Below are positions 44,132 to 53,342 of a DNA stretch of 64,000 nt, in pieces. The first letter of the stretch is position 1, and each line of letters starts with the position of its first letter. This DNA is from Ramlibacter algicola (GTDB lineage Bacteria > Pseudomonadota > Gammaproteobacteria > Burkholderiales > Burkholderiaceae_C): NCBI RefSeq assembly GCF_016641735.1, contig NZ_JAEDAO010000001.1, positions 2,294,001 to 2,358,000 of the forward strand. Reading direction: 5' to 3'. Under the pieces are notes generated by a model. The model was not told where the DNA came from. It did no database searches and worked only from the letters and a program-made list of their open reading frames with translations. The position numbers and the translations under genes are program-made.

Positions 44132-44830
44132 TCAGACGCCGAGGTAGCGGTGCAGGATTTCGGGCTGCGCGCGCAGCTCGGCCGCGGTGCTTTCGTGCGC
44201 GATGTGGCCGTTGTTGATGATGTAGACGCGGTCCGCCAGGGCCAGCGTGGCGGCGAGGTTCTGCTCCACCAGCACGATGGTCTGGCCGGCGTCGGCCAGC
44301 GTGCGGCAGGCCTGGACCAGGTCGTGCACGATGACCGGTGCGAGGCCCTCGAACGGCTCGTCGAGCAGCACGATGCGCGGCGCGCGGATCAGGGCGCGGC
44401 CGATCGCCAGCATCTGCTGCTCGCCGCCAGACAGGTCGGTGCCGCGGCTCGTGCGGCGTTCCTTCAGTCGCGGGAACATCTCGTAGACGCGCTCCAGCGG
44501 CCAGCGATCCGGCGCGGTCAGCCCGGCGAGCACCAGGTTCTCCTCGACGTTCAGGCTGCCGAAGATGCGGCGCTCCTCGTGCACCAGCTGCATGCCCGCT
44601 CGGGCGACGGCGTGGCTCTTGCGGCCGACCATCTCGACGCCGCCCAGGCGCACCGAGCCGGACCTGGGCCTGACGACGCCCATCAGGCTCTTGAGCGTGG
44701 TGCTCTTCCCGGCGCCGTTGCGGCCCAGCAGGGCGACGACCTCGTTCTCCTCGACGCGCATGCCGACGTCGAACAGGATGTGCGAGTCGCCGTAGTAGCT
44801 GTTCAGGCCTTCGACTTCGAGCAGGCTCAT
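44132..44830 (-). CDS. livF: Branched-chain amino-acid/amide ABC transporter ATPase LivF
   Basis: The 232-residue ATPase has Walker A LLGRNGAGKST, signature LSGGEQQMLAIGRAL, Walker B RIVLLDEPFEGLAP and the switch His region VLVEQN. It matches LivF. The start overlaps the stop of the LivM-LivG fusion. It is the last gene of the Liv/Urt-type operon. Confidence 0.95.
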   Translation of the reverse strand: MSLLEVEGLNSYYGDSHILFDVGMRVEENEVVALLGRNGAGKSTTLKSLMGVVRPRSGSVRLGGVEMVGRKSHAVARAGMQLVHEERRIFGSLNVEENLVLAGLTAPDRWPLERVYEMFPRLKERRTSRGTDLSGGEQQMLAIGRALIRAPRIVLLDEPFEGLAPVIVHDLVQACRTLADAGQTIVLVEQNLAATLALADRVYIINNGHIAHESTAAELRAQPEILHRYLGV

Positions 44831-46653
44831 GGCGTCACCACCTCGTGCATGCCGCCCAGGTAGGCCTGCTGGACCTGCTTGTCGTTGCGGATTTCCTCGG
44901 GCGTGCCTTCCACCAGCAGCTTGCCTTCCTGCAGCACCGTGATGCGCTCGGCGAGTTCGAACAGGGCGTCCATGTCGTGGTCGATGATCACCATCGTGCG
45001 GCCGCTCGCGATGGACTTGAGCAGCGACACCGTCTCGGCGCGCTCGCTGGGGCTCATGCCGGCCAGCGGTTCGTCCAGCAGCAGCAGCGACGGCGACGAC
45101 GCGAGCGCCAGGCCGATCTCCAGCCGGCGCTTCTCGCCGTACGCGAGTTGCGCGACCGGTGCGTCGGCGCGTGCCGTGAGGTGCACCAGCGCCAGCGTCT
45201 GCTGCACGAGCTCGCCCAGGCCAGCCACCTTGTCGACACTTCGCAGCAGGTCCAGCCTGAACTTGCCGCGCAGGCGGGCCAGGGCGGCGATGGTGACGTT
45301 CTCGCGCACCGTCAGCTGGTTGAACAGCTGGTTGACCTGGTAGCTCTTGGTCAGGCCCAGCTGGCAGACGTCGGTGACGCCGCGGCCCGTGATGTCCTTG
45401 CCTTCGAACGTGATGCGGCCGGCGGTCGGCGGCACCTCGCAGGTGAGCATCTTGAAGAACGTCGACTTGCCGGCGCCGTTGGGGCCGATGATCCCGCGCA
45501 GCTCGCCCGCCCGGATGCTGAAGTGGATGTCCTGGTTGGCCACCACGCCGCCGTAGCGCTTGGTCAGGCCGGTGGCTTCGAGCACCACGTGGTCGCGCGA
45601 CAGCGGCGCCTTGGTGGCGATCGGCTGGTCGGGCTCCGGTGCCGGTGCCGCGGCCTGCACGTCCTCGTCACTGCGGCGTCGCGGCGAGAACAGCTGTCGC
45701 AGCGCACCGACGATACCTTGCCGCAGGAAGCACACCAGCAGCACGAAGACGACGCCTAGCACGAGCTTCCACGCGGCGCCCAGCTTCAGCGTGGCCTGCA
45801 GGAAGTCCTGCAGGAACAGCCACACGGCGGCGCCGACCAGCGGGCCGATCAGGGTGCCGCGGCCGCCGATGGCCGTCTGGATGATCAGCTGGCCCGAGGT
45901 CTCGAACATGAAGGCGTCGGGCGGCATGAAGCCTTGCAGCACGCCAAGCAATCCGCCGGCGAGGCCCGCATACGCCGCCGCGATGACGAACGCGGTGAGC
46001 TTGTACGCATGCACGTCGTGGCCCACCGCGGCGGCGCGCAGCGGGTTCTCGCGGATGGCGGTGAGCACCGCACCGACCGGCGAGCGCACGATGCGCAGCG
46101 CGATCAGCAGGCCCACGAAGTAGCAGAACGCGAGGAACGGGTACAGCGACCAGCCGGACGTGAACGACAGCTGCATGAAACCCAGGTCGAAGCTGGGCGT
46201 CGGCACGCCCGGCAGGCCGTTCTCGCCGCCGGTCCATTCGGACAGCGGGTTGAATTCGACGAAGAAGAAGATCTCCGCGATGGCCACCGTGATCATCGCG
46301 AAGTAGATGCCGGTGCGGCGCAGCGCCAGCTGGCCGATCAGGTAGCCCGTGATGGCGGCGGCAACCATGCCGATGACCAGCGCGAGGGTCACGTGCGGGA
46401 AGCCGGCTCGCGTGAGCAGGTAGGCGGCGATGAAGCCACCGGTGCCGTAGAAGGCGGACTGGCCGAACGACAGGAGGCCGGTGAAGCCGAACAGGATGTC
46501 GAAGCCGAGGCCGAACAGGCCCCAGACCAGCACCCGGTTGACGGTGTTCGGCGCGGCATTGAGCGCCGGCAGCACGAACGGGGCGGCGGTCAGCAGCAGG
46601 GCTGCGACGACGAGGAAGACGGAAGGGCGCTTGAGCATCGGGGTGTCGTTCAC
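44827..46653 (-). CDS. LivM permease fused to LivG ATPase
   Basis: This 608-residue protein joins two parts usually made by separate genes. Residues 1-about 325 are a LivM-type permease with many membrane helices (GLLSFGQSAFYGTGGF, TAIRENPLRAAAVGHDV, GGRGTLIGPLVGAA). After a linker (RRRSDEDVQ... PLSRDHV region) residues about 355-608 are a LivG-type ATPase with Walker A GPNGAGKST, signature LAYGEKRRLEIGLAL and Walker B LLLLDEPLAGM. The reading frame is continuous across the join. The GTG at 46653 overlaps the livH stop; an ATG at 46638 is also possible. Confidence 0.92.
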   Translation of the reverse strand: MNDTPMLKRPSVFLVVAALLLTAAPFVLPALNAAPNTVNRVLVWGLFGLGFDILFGFTGLLSFGQSAFYGTGGFIAAYLLTRAGFPHVTLALVIGMVAAAITGYLIGQLALRRTGIYFAMITVAIAEIFFFVEFNPLSEWTGGENGLPGVPTPSFDLGFMQLSFTSGWSLYPFLAFCYFVGLLIALRIVRSPVGAVLTAIRENPLRAAAVGHDVHAYKLTAFVIAAAYAGLAGGLLGVLQGFMPPDAFMFETSGQLIIQTAIGGRGTLIGPLVGAAVWLFLQDFLQATLKLGAAWKLVLGVVFVLLVCFLRQGIVGALRQLFSPRRRSDEDVQAAAPAPEPDQPIATKAPLSRDHVVLEATGLTKRYGGVVANQDIHFSIRAGELRGIIGPNGAGKSTFFKMLTCEVPPTAGRITFEGKDITGRGVTDVCQLGLTKSYQVNQLFNQLTVRENVTIAALARLRGKFRLDLLRSVDKVAGLGELVQQTLALVHLTARADAPVAQLAYGEKRRLEIGLALASSPSLLLLDEPLAGMSPSERAETVSLLKSIASGRTMVIIDHDMDALFELAERITVLQEGKLLVEGTPEEIRNDKQVQQAYLGGMHEVVTP

Positions 46654-47525
46654 TGCCGGCCCTTCGCGCCCATGAGGCCGGTCGGCCGCACCAGCAGCAC
46701 GATCGCCATGGCCGCGAACAGCATCACGTACGCATAACCGGGGTTGACCATCGAGGTCAGGCTGATGATCTCGCCGGCGATCAGGCCGCCGAGCACCGCG
46801 CCGGGGAAGGAGCCGACGCCGCCGATCACGACCACGACGAAGGCCTGCACGAGAATGGCCTCGCCGACCTCGGGCGTGAGCGAGACGACCGGCGCGTTGA
46901 CGATGCCGGCGAAGCCGGCCGCCATGGCGCCGATGCCGAACACCACCATGAACACGCGGTACACGTCGATGCCCAGCGAGTCGACCATGATCGGGTCGTC
47001 GATGCCGGCGCGCACGATCATGCCGAGGCGCGTGCGGTACAGCACGACGTACAGCGCGAGCAGCGCGACGGCGCAGATGCCGACCACCGCGAGCCGGTAG
47101 GTCGGGTACATCATCACGCCCAGCGAGGTGATGCCCGTGAGCAGCGCGGGTGCCTGCACGCTCAGGGACTGGCTGCTGAAGATCAGCCGCACCGATTCGA
47201 CGAAGCAGATGCCCAGGCCGAAGGTGACCAGCAGCTGGTCCTCGTCGGGACGCCGGTAGAAGTGGCGGATGATCACCCGTTCCATCACCAGGCCGAGCAG
47301 GCCGACCGAGAGCGTGCCCGCCGCGAGCGCGACGAGGAAGGAGCCGGTGGCCTGCCACGCGGCGTAGCCCGCGTAGCCACCGAGCATGAACATGGCGCCG
47401 TGCGCCAGGTTCAGCACGCCGAGCGTGCCGTAGATGATGGTCAGGCCCGAGCTGATGAGGGCGAGCAGGGCGCCGAGCGCCAGGCCGTTGAACAGCTGCG
47501 AGAGGAAGTTGCTCCAGGTCAGCAT
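46650..47525 (-). CDS. livH: Branched-chain amino-acid/amide ABC transporter permease LivH
   Basis: The protein has about eight hydrophobic segments and LivH motifs (LNLAHGAMFMLGGY, IVRAGIDDPIMVDSLGIDV, GGVGSFPGAVLGGL). The ATG at 47525 gives 291 residues; a GTG at 47549 would add eight. With the fused LivM-LivG it forms the membrane channel for substrate brought by the binding protein encoded next upstream. Confidence 0.93.
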   Translation of the reverse strand: MLTWSNFLSQLFNGLALGALLALISSGLTIIYGTLGVLNLAHGAMFMLGGYAGYAAWQATGSFLVALAAGTLSVGLLGLVMERVIIRHFYRRPDEDQLLVTFGLGICFVESVRLIFSSQSLSVQAPALLTGITSLGVMMYPTYRLAVVGICAVALLALYVVLYRTRLGMIVRAGIDDPIMVDSLGIDVYRVFMVVFGIGAMAAGFAGIVNAPVVSLTPEVGEAILVQAFVVVVIGGVGSFPGAVLGGLIAGEIISLTSMVNPGYAYVMLFAAMAIVLLVRPTGLMGAKGRQ

Positions 47526-47598
47526 CGCGATGGGTCCGGGCAGGGGCACGCGCCCGGGCCGCGTGCGAGCGGGCCGGGCGCGGGCGAGGCGGAGCAGG

Positions 47599-48939
47599 TC
47601 AGGTGTAGGAGCCCAGGTTGCAGCCGAAGGCGTCCGGCTTCTGCATCAAACCGGCGCCAGGGATGACTTCGACCACTTCCCAGTAGTCTTCCTTGTTGCG
47701 CATCGCGCTGGGCTTCTTGCCCTTGACGATGACCACGGGACGCACCAGCTGGTGGTCCTGCGCGCGCCAGGTCACCTCGCCGACCATGGACTGCAGCTTG
47801 CGCGGCGACTCGTACGACTTGATGACGTCAGGCGGGTAGAACGTGCCGGCGTTCTCGACGGCCTCGGCCCAGAGCGCGAACTCCATGTACGCATTCTCGG
47901 CGCCCCACTCGGGCTTGTAGCCGTACTTCTTCTCGAACTCCTGCACGAACATCTTGGCCAGCGGGTACTTGTCCTCCAGCGTCCACCAGAAGTCGGTGGC
48001 GGCATACACGCCTTCCATGACGTCGGCGCCCACCTCGCGCGCGAGGAAGGGGATCTGGTACGGGATCACCAGCTTCATCTTCGGCAGCAGGCCGAACTGC
48101 TTGGCCTGCTGCGTCGACAGCACGGCGTCGTGGCCCCAGTTCACGTTGATCAGGAACTCGGCGCCCGAGTTGGCGATGTTCGTGAGGTAGGAGCTGTAGT
48201 CCGGCGCGCCCAGCGGCGAGACCTGGTTGGTCACCATCTGCCAGCCGCCGTTCTTGGTGAGGAAGTCGTTCACCGACTTCGTCACCGTGTGGCCGTAGGT
48301 GTAGTCGGGCGTCATGAACGCCGCCTTCTTGTTCTTGCCGTACGCCTTCAGCAGCGCGGGGCCGATCGCGTTGGCGGCCGTCTCGCCGTAGAAGTTCTGG
48401 CGCACGCCGTAGCGCACGCAGTCCTTGCCCGTCGTGTCGTTGGAGCCGGAGATGCCGCAGAGGAACAGCACCTTCTCGCGCTGGGCCAGCTTGTTCAGGG
48501 CCACGGCGACGGCGCTGGAAGTGCCGCCGGTGATGGCGATCGCCTTGTTCTCGGTGATGAAGCGCTGCTGCGCCTGCACCGCGTCGTTGGGCTTGGCCGC
48601 CGAGTCGGCGACGCCGTACTTGACCTGCTTGCCCAGCACGCCCTTGGTGGTCTTGGGCGAGATCGCCTTGATCAGCGGATGGCCGGAGTTGATGTGCTCG
48701 ACCGCGAGCTGGTAACCCTTGAGCTCGTCCTCGCCCTGCACGGCGTAGGTGCCGGTGCGAGGCACGCTGATGCCGATGAACACGGAGTCGCCTTGCGTGC
48801 CCGCCGGCCAGGTGCCGATCGGCTGCTGCTGGTCCGCGGCGAAGGCTTCGCGCACCAGGCCGGGCAGCGCGAGGCTGCCTGCCACGCCAGCGCCCAGCTG
48901 GATGATGCGTCGGCGGTTGGTCTTGTCGTTGGCTTGCAT
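47599..48939 (-). CDS. TAT-exported ABC transporter substrate-binding protein
   Basis: The ATG at 48939 has AAGGAG upstream. The 446-residue protein begins with a twin-arginine signal (NRRRIIQLGAGVAGSLALPG) and is a periplasmic-binding fold protein of the leucine/amide type (VFIGISVPRTGTYAVQGEDELKGYQLAVEHIN, ITGGTSSAVAVALNKLA). Use of TAT for a Liv-type binding protein is seen in Burkholderiales. The ligand (amino acid, amide, urea or aromatic acid) cannot be told from sequence. It is first in the transporter operon. Confidence 0.9.
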   Translation of the reverse strand: MQANDKTNRRRIIQLGAGVAGSLALPGLVREAFAADQQQPIGTWPAGTQGDSVFIGISVPRTGTYAVQGEDELKGYQLAVEHINSGHPLIKAISPKTTKGVLGKQVKYGVADSAAKPNDAVQAQQRFITENKAIAITGGTSSAVAVALNKLAQREKVLFLCGISGSNDTTGKDCVRYGVRQNFYGETAANAIGPALLKAYGKNKKAAFMTPDYTYGHTVTKSVNDFLTKNGGWQMVTNQVSPLGAPDYSSYLTNIANSGAEFLINVNWGHDAVLSTQQAKQFGLLPKMKLVIPYQIPFLAREVGADVMEGVYAATDFWWTLEDKYPLAKMFVQEFEKKYGYKPEWGAENAYMEFALWAEAVENAGTFYPPDVIKSYESPRKLQSMVGEVTWRAQDHQLVRPVVIVKGKKPSAMRNKEDYWEVVEVIPGAGLMQKPDAFGCNLGSYT

Positions 48940-49101
48940 GGAGTCTCCTTGCCGGTTCGCACGGCGAGGACCGCCGATGCATGCGGCCAAATGTATCGAT
49001 CCCGGATGGGCGCGCGGCTTGGCAAATACCCGAACGCCGCAACGCGACCGTGCGCGGGCGGCGTGGGGACAGGGCTGCCGCGCAAGCGGCGCGTCAGCGA
49101 G

Positions 49102-49962
49102 TCAGCGGGAGGAGGCCGCCGCGCGCTCGGCGGCTTCGAGCGTGTTGACGAGCAGCATCGCGCGCGTCATGGGGCCGACACCGCCGGGCACCGGGGTGAT
49201 CCAGCCAGCGACCTCGCGCACGCCGTCGAAGTCGACGTCGCCGCACAGCTTGCCGGCGTCGTTGCGGTTCATGCCGACGTCGATGACGACCGCGCCCGGC
49301 TTGACCATGTCGGCCGTCAGCACGTTGCGCTTGCCGACTGCGGCGACGACGACGTCGGCCTGCAGCGTCATCGCCTTCAGGTCGCGCGTGGCGCTGTGGC
49401 AGATGGTGACTGTGGCGTTCTTCTGCAGCAGCATCAGCGCCATCGGCTTGCCGACGATGTTGCTGCGGCCGATGACCACCGCGTGCTTGCCGCGCAGGTC
49501 GTAGCCGATGCTCTCGAGCATCTTCATGCAGCCGTACGGCGTGCACGGCCAGAAGCCGGGCTGGCCGGTGACGAGCGCGCCGGCGCTGGCGACGTGGAAG
49601 CCGTCGACGTCCTTGGCGGGCGAGATGGTCTCGATCACCTTGCTCGCGTCCATGTGCTTCGGCAGCGGCAGTTGCACCAGGATGCCGTGCACCGAGGCAT
49701 CGGCATTCAGTTCGCGGATGCGCGCCAGCAGGCGGTCTTCCGGCAGGTCGGCGGGGTACGACTCGAGCGTGGCCTTCAGGCCGGTCTCGGTGCTGTCCTT
49801 GGCCTTGTGCGAGGTGTAGACCTTGCTCGCCGGGTCGTCGCCCACGAGCAGGATGGCCAGCGAGGGCTGGATGCCGCGCGCCTTCAGCGCCTGGGTGCGG
49901 CCGGCGACCTCGTCGCGGACCTTGCGCGCGAGCGCATTGCCGTCAATCAGTTGTGCAGTCAT
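49102..49962 (-). CDS. folD: Bifunctional methylenetetrahydrofolate dehydrogenase/cyclohydrolase
   Basis: The 286-residue enzyme has the FolD motifs [14 protein letters not shown] (catalytic Lys), [25 protein letters not shown] (NADP site) and [14 protein letters not shown]. It makes 10-formyl-tetrahydrofolate from methylene-tetrahydrofolate. It lies 27 bases downstream of the response-regulator gene on the same strand, probably co-transcribed. Confidence 0.97.
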   Translation of the reverse strand: MTAQLIDGNALARKVRDEVAGRTQALKARGIQPSLAILLVGDDPASKVYTSHKAKDSTETGLKATLESYPADLPEDRLLARIRELNADASVHGILVQLPLPKHMDASKVIETISPAKDVDGFHVASAGALVTGQPGFWPCTPYGCMKMLESIGYDLRGKHAVVIGRSNIVGKPMALMLLQKNATVTICHSATRDLKAMTLQADVVVAAVGKRNVLTADMVKPGAVVIDVGMNRNDAGKLCGDVDFDGVREVAGWITPVPGGVGPMTRAMLLVNTLEAAERAAASSR

Positions 49963-49989
49963 GGGGGAGGGGGCGCGCGGCCCCGGCAG

Positions 49990-50619
49990 TCAGGCCTTGG
50001 CCGCGTGCGGCTGGCCCAGCGCGATCTTGAGCAGGTCGGCCACCGTGTTGGCGTTGAGCTTCTCCATGATGTTGGCGCGGTGCGCTTCCACGGTCTTGAT
50101 GGAGATGCCCAGGTCGTCGGCGATCTGCTTGTTCAGGCGGCCGGCGACGATGCGCTCGAGCACCTGCGCCTCGCGGCTCGTGAGCTTGGACAGCAGCGCG
50201 TCGCGGCTGGCTTGCGACTGGTACTCGGCGAACGCGCCCTTCGCGTGTTCCAGCATGCGCTCGACCAGGTCGACCAGCTCTTCTTCCTTGAACGGCTTCT
50301 GGATGAAATCCATCGCGCCCTTCTTCATCGTGTTCACCGCCATCGGCACGTCGCCGTGGCCGGTGATGAAGACGACGGGCAGCGGCGACTTGCGTTCCAG
50401 CAGCCGGTCCTGCAGCTCGATGCCGGTCATGCCGGGCATGCGGATGTCGACGATCAGGCAGGCGACCTCGCGCGGGTCGTAGCGGGCCAGGAAGGTCTCG
50501 GCGGATTCGAAGCAGCGGACGCGGTAGTCCTTGCCCTCGAGCAGCCATTGCAGCGAGTCGCGGACAGCCTCGTCGTCATCGACGACGTACACGGTGCCCT
50601 TCTTGGGGATCAAGCTCAT
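49990..50619 (-). CDS. FixJ-family response regulator
   Basis: The 209-residue protein has a receiver domain with Asp58 (LIVDIRMPGMTG), Thr in FITGHGD and Lys in QKPF, and a LuxR/GerE-type helix-turn-helix (LTSREAQVLERIVAGRLNKQIADDLGISIKTVEAHRANI, about residues 142-181). It is the partner of the sensor kinase encoded 20 bases upstream. The target is not shown, but the divergent pyruvate dehydrogenase operon is a candidate by position. Confidence 0.92.
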   Translation of the reverse strand: MSLIPKKGTVYVVDDDEAVRDSLQWLLEGKDYRVRCFESAETFLARYDPREVACLIVDIRMPGMTGIELQDRLLERKSPLPVVFITGHGDVPMAVNTMKKGAMDFIQKPFKEEELVDLVERMLEHAKGAFAEYQSQASRDALLSKLTSREAQVLERIVAGRLNKQIADDLGISIKTVEAHRANIMEKLNANTVADLLKIALGQPHAAKA

Positions 50620-50639
50620 TCAACAACCTCCGCGGCCGC

Positions 50640-53189
50640 TCATGCGGGGACTCCGGCGTCCTTGCTTGCTGCAGGATTCATAGCGCCGGAGACAGGAATC
50701 CAGAAGGAGAACCGGCACCCGGCGACGTCGCTGCCATTGTAGATGTTCTCCGCCTCCATCCTTCCCTGGTGCGACTCCACGATCGTGCGGCACAGGTTCA
50801 GGCCGATGCCCATGCCCTCGGCCTTGGTGGAGAAGAAGGCTTCGTACAGGCGCTCCATCACCTCGGGCGAGAGGCCCTTGCCGGTGTCGGTGACGGTGAA
50901 TTCGACGACCGCCTGGCCTTCGAGCTGGCGCGGCACCGCGCGCAGTTCGACGCTGCGCTGCGCGAGCGGCCGTCGCGCCTGGTCGACGGATTCGGCGGCG
51001 TTCTTCAGCAGGTTGACCAGCACCTGCTCGATCAGGATCGGGTCGACCATCAGCCGCGGCAGGCGCGCGGCGACGTAGTGCGACAGGCGCACGTTGCGGC
51101 GGCGCAGTTCGATCTCGGCCAGTTCCACCGCCTCCGCGACCATCGTCGCGACGTCCGAAGGCGTGCGATTCGGTTCGCTGCGGCGAACGAAGCTGCGGAT
51201 GCGCTGGATGATCTGGCCGGCGCGCTGCGCCTGGCGCGCGGTCTTGTCCAGCGCCAGCAGCAGGTCGTCCTGCTGCATCTGGTTGGCCTTGATGCGCGAC
51301 ACCATGCCGTTGCAGTAGTTCGCGATCGCCGTGAGCGGCTGGTTCAATTCGTGCGCGACGCTGGAGGCCATCTCGCCCATGGTGATCAGGCGGCTGGCGG
51401 ACTGCGCACGCTCGGCCTGCGCGGCAGACTGCTCCTCGGCGTGGCGGCGCGGCGTGATGTCGGTGGCGATCACCATCTGCGCCAGGCGGCCGTCCACCCA
51501 GTTCAGGTAACGCGAGCGCACTTCGAGCCACTTGCCCAGGTCGTTGACGAAGATCTCGGCGTTCTCCGCCTGCGCCGACGTGAGCTGGCCGGTGGGCAGC
51601 CCGACGAACGAGTCGACGTTGTCCAGCGATTCGTCGGTCGTGCGCGGCGTGTCGAGCACGCCGGCCTGCGCGACCATCGACAGGTGGCCGCCGGTGTTCT
51701 GCCCGAACCACTGGCGGTACAGCTTGTTGGCGAACAGCAGTTCCTCGCTGCCGAGTGGGGCGACGGACACCGACGCGTCCAGCGCCTCCAGCACGGTCGT
51801 GAAGCGTTCGTACGAGGCCGACAACTGCTCGCGGATGCGGTTCGGCTCCGTGATGTCGGTCATCGACGCCATCCAGCCGCTCTGCTGGCCCTTGGCATCG
51901 ACCAGAGGCGAGACGTACAGGCGCGCGTCGAACAACGTGCCGTCGCGACGCTTGACGCGGACCTGGTAGCCGGCGGGCCCCGTGCGGCCGTGCAGTTCCT
52001 CGTCGAGCCGCGCCATCAGCTGGTCGAGGTCTTCCTGGGGCCAGTAGGGGAAGGGCGCGGTGCGGCCCACGAGTTCGGTCTCGTTCCAGCCCGTCATCTG
52101 GCAGAACGCCGGGTTCACGTAGGTGATGCGGCCGTGCATGTCGAGCGCCCGCATGCCGGTCAGCATGGAGTTCTCCATGGCACGGCGGAAGTTGGTCTCG
52201 GCCACGAGCGCCTGCTGCGCGCGGATGCGGCGGCGCGTGTGGCGCCAGTTGCCGATCAGCATCCAGGCGGTCATCGCGCTCAGCGTGCCCACCAGCCAGA
52301 ACAGGCCGCTGCCGACCACGCCCAGGGACGTGCGGTACGCCTGCGCGCGCAGCACCAGCCCGTTGCCCACGGGGGTGACCGGCACTTCGTATTCGTTCGG
52401 CTGCGGCGAGGCCCAGACCAGCCATGGCGATACGGCGCCGCGCGGGGGCAGCACCTGGCCGGCGAGCACGCGGCCCTTGGCGTCGAGCAGCGACACCGCG
52501 TAGCGCGCCGACACCTCGGCCGGCACGCCGTAGCGCAGCAGGCTGTCGACCGAGTACTCGCCCAGCACGACACCGGCGAAGCGCGCCTGCTCGGCCAGCG
52601 GGATGTGCAGTTGGAGCAGCGGCACCGTGTCGCCGCCGCCCGCGGGTTGCAGGTAGACGGGCTGCTGGACGTCGCGCACCAGCGAGAACGTCGATTCGGT
52701 TTCGCCCGTCCTCAACGTGTCGCCCGCCAGGCGCAACTGCTGCGCCGGCACGCTGGGGCCCGCATAGCTGGCGCGAATGCGGCGGCGCTCGTCGATCCAG
52801 GCCAGCACCTGCAGCTCGGGGTACTGCGTGACCAAGGCCTCGGCGCGGCCGACGAATTCCTCGGGATCGACGTCCTTGTTGGAGACGTCGCGCGCGATGC
52901 GCATCAGCTGTTCCTGCCGCTCCAGCAGGCGCAGGCGCAGGCGCTGCTGCGCGTACTCGACGTCGCGGCGCACCGCTTCCTGCTCGCGGTCCATCTCCTC
53001 CAGCCGGAGGTACCAGAACGCCGACACGATGGCCGCCAGGAACAGCAGCACGGCGGCCAGCGGGGCGAGCATCGCGAAGCGGTCCTGCCGGCCGGGCGAC
53101 TGGCGCCTCCACCAGCGCCGCAACCACGGCACCGGCGGGACGACGGGCGGATGCACGTCGTGCGGGTCGTGGGAAACGCTGTCTTGCAT
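50640..53189 (-). CDS. PAS-domain membrane sensor histidine kinase (FixL/DctB-like)
   Basis: The 849-residue kinase has membrane helices near 40-62 and 297-320 flanking an extracytoplasmic region of about 235 residues, two PAS domains (about 335-455 and 460-590), HisKA with His613 (SSVAHELNQPLTAIANY) and HATPase (NLLKNAAES, DTGKGLS, GMGIGLNLCRTIVESH). The HisKA and HATPase type is that of FixL/DctB kinases. No haem-binding His is obvious in the PAS domains. It is divergent from aceE, with 153 bases between. Confidence 0.9.
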   Translation of the reverse strand: MQDSVSHDPHDVHPPVVPPVPWLRRWWRRQSPGRQDRFAMLAPLAAVLLFLAAIVSAFWYLRLEEMDREQEAVRRDVEYAQQRLRLRLLERQEQLMRIARDVSNKDVDPEEFVGRAEALVTQYPELQVLAWIDERRRIRASYAGPSVPAQQLRLAGDTLRTGETESTFSLVRDVQQPVYLQPAGGGDTVPLLQLHIPLAEQARFAGVVLGEYSVDSLLRYGVPAEVSARYAVSLLDAKGRVLAGQVLPPRGAVSPWLVWASPQPNEYEVPVTPVGNGLVLRAQAYRTSLGVVGSGLFWLVGTLSAMTAWMLIGNWRHTRRRIRAQQALVAETNFRRAMENSMLTGMRALDMHGRITYVNPAFCQMTGWNETELVGRTAPFPYWPQEDLDQLMARLDEELHGRTGPAGYQVRVKRRDGTLFDARLYVSPLVDAKGQQSGWMASMTDITEPNRIREQLSASYERFTTVLEALDASVSVAPLGSEELLFANKLYRQWFGQNTGGHLSMVAQAGVLDTPRTTDESLDNVDSFVGLPTGQLTSAQAENAEIFVNDLGKWLEVRSRYLNWVDGRLAQMVIATDITPRRHAEEQSAAQAERAQSASRLITMGEMASSVAHELNQPLTAIANYCNGMVSRIKANQMQQDDLLLALDKTARQAQRAGQIIQRIRSFVRRSEPNRTPSDVATMVAEAVELAEIELRRRNVRLSHYVAARLPRLMVDPILIEQVLVNLLKNAAESVDQARRPLAQRSVELRAVPRQLEGQAVVEFTVTDTGKGLSPEVMERLYEAFFSTKAEGMGIGLNLCRTIVESHQGRMEAENIYNGSDVAGCRFSFWIPVSGAMNPAASKDAGVPA

Positions 53190-53231
53190 GGCTCGTGGGA
53201 GTGTAGGGGAGCGGTTTCGGTGCCCTTGAAA

Positions 53232-53242
53232 TCACATTGTGA
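53232..53242. promoter_or_regulatory. TCACA-T-TGTGA palindrome in aceE/sensor-kinase divergent region
   Basis: The 153-base divergent region holds this perfect dyad and two related runs, TTGTGAAAC (53237-53245) and TTTGAAACTGTGA (53258-53270). It could be a binding site for the neighbouring FixJ-type regulator or another factor. I could not fix a convincing -35/-10 pair for either gene. Confidence 0.35.
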
Positions 53243-53342
53243 AACGGCTGAGCACCATTTGAAACTGTGACCGTTGTATGCGACACTGCGACGGCCGCGC
53301 CCGGCGCGGACAAAATCACGGACCCCTCGAGGAGACAGCCCC

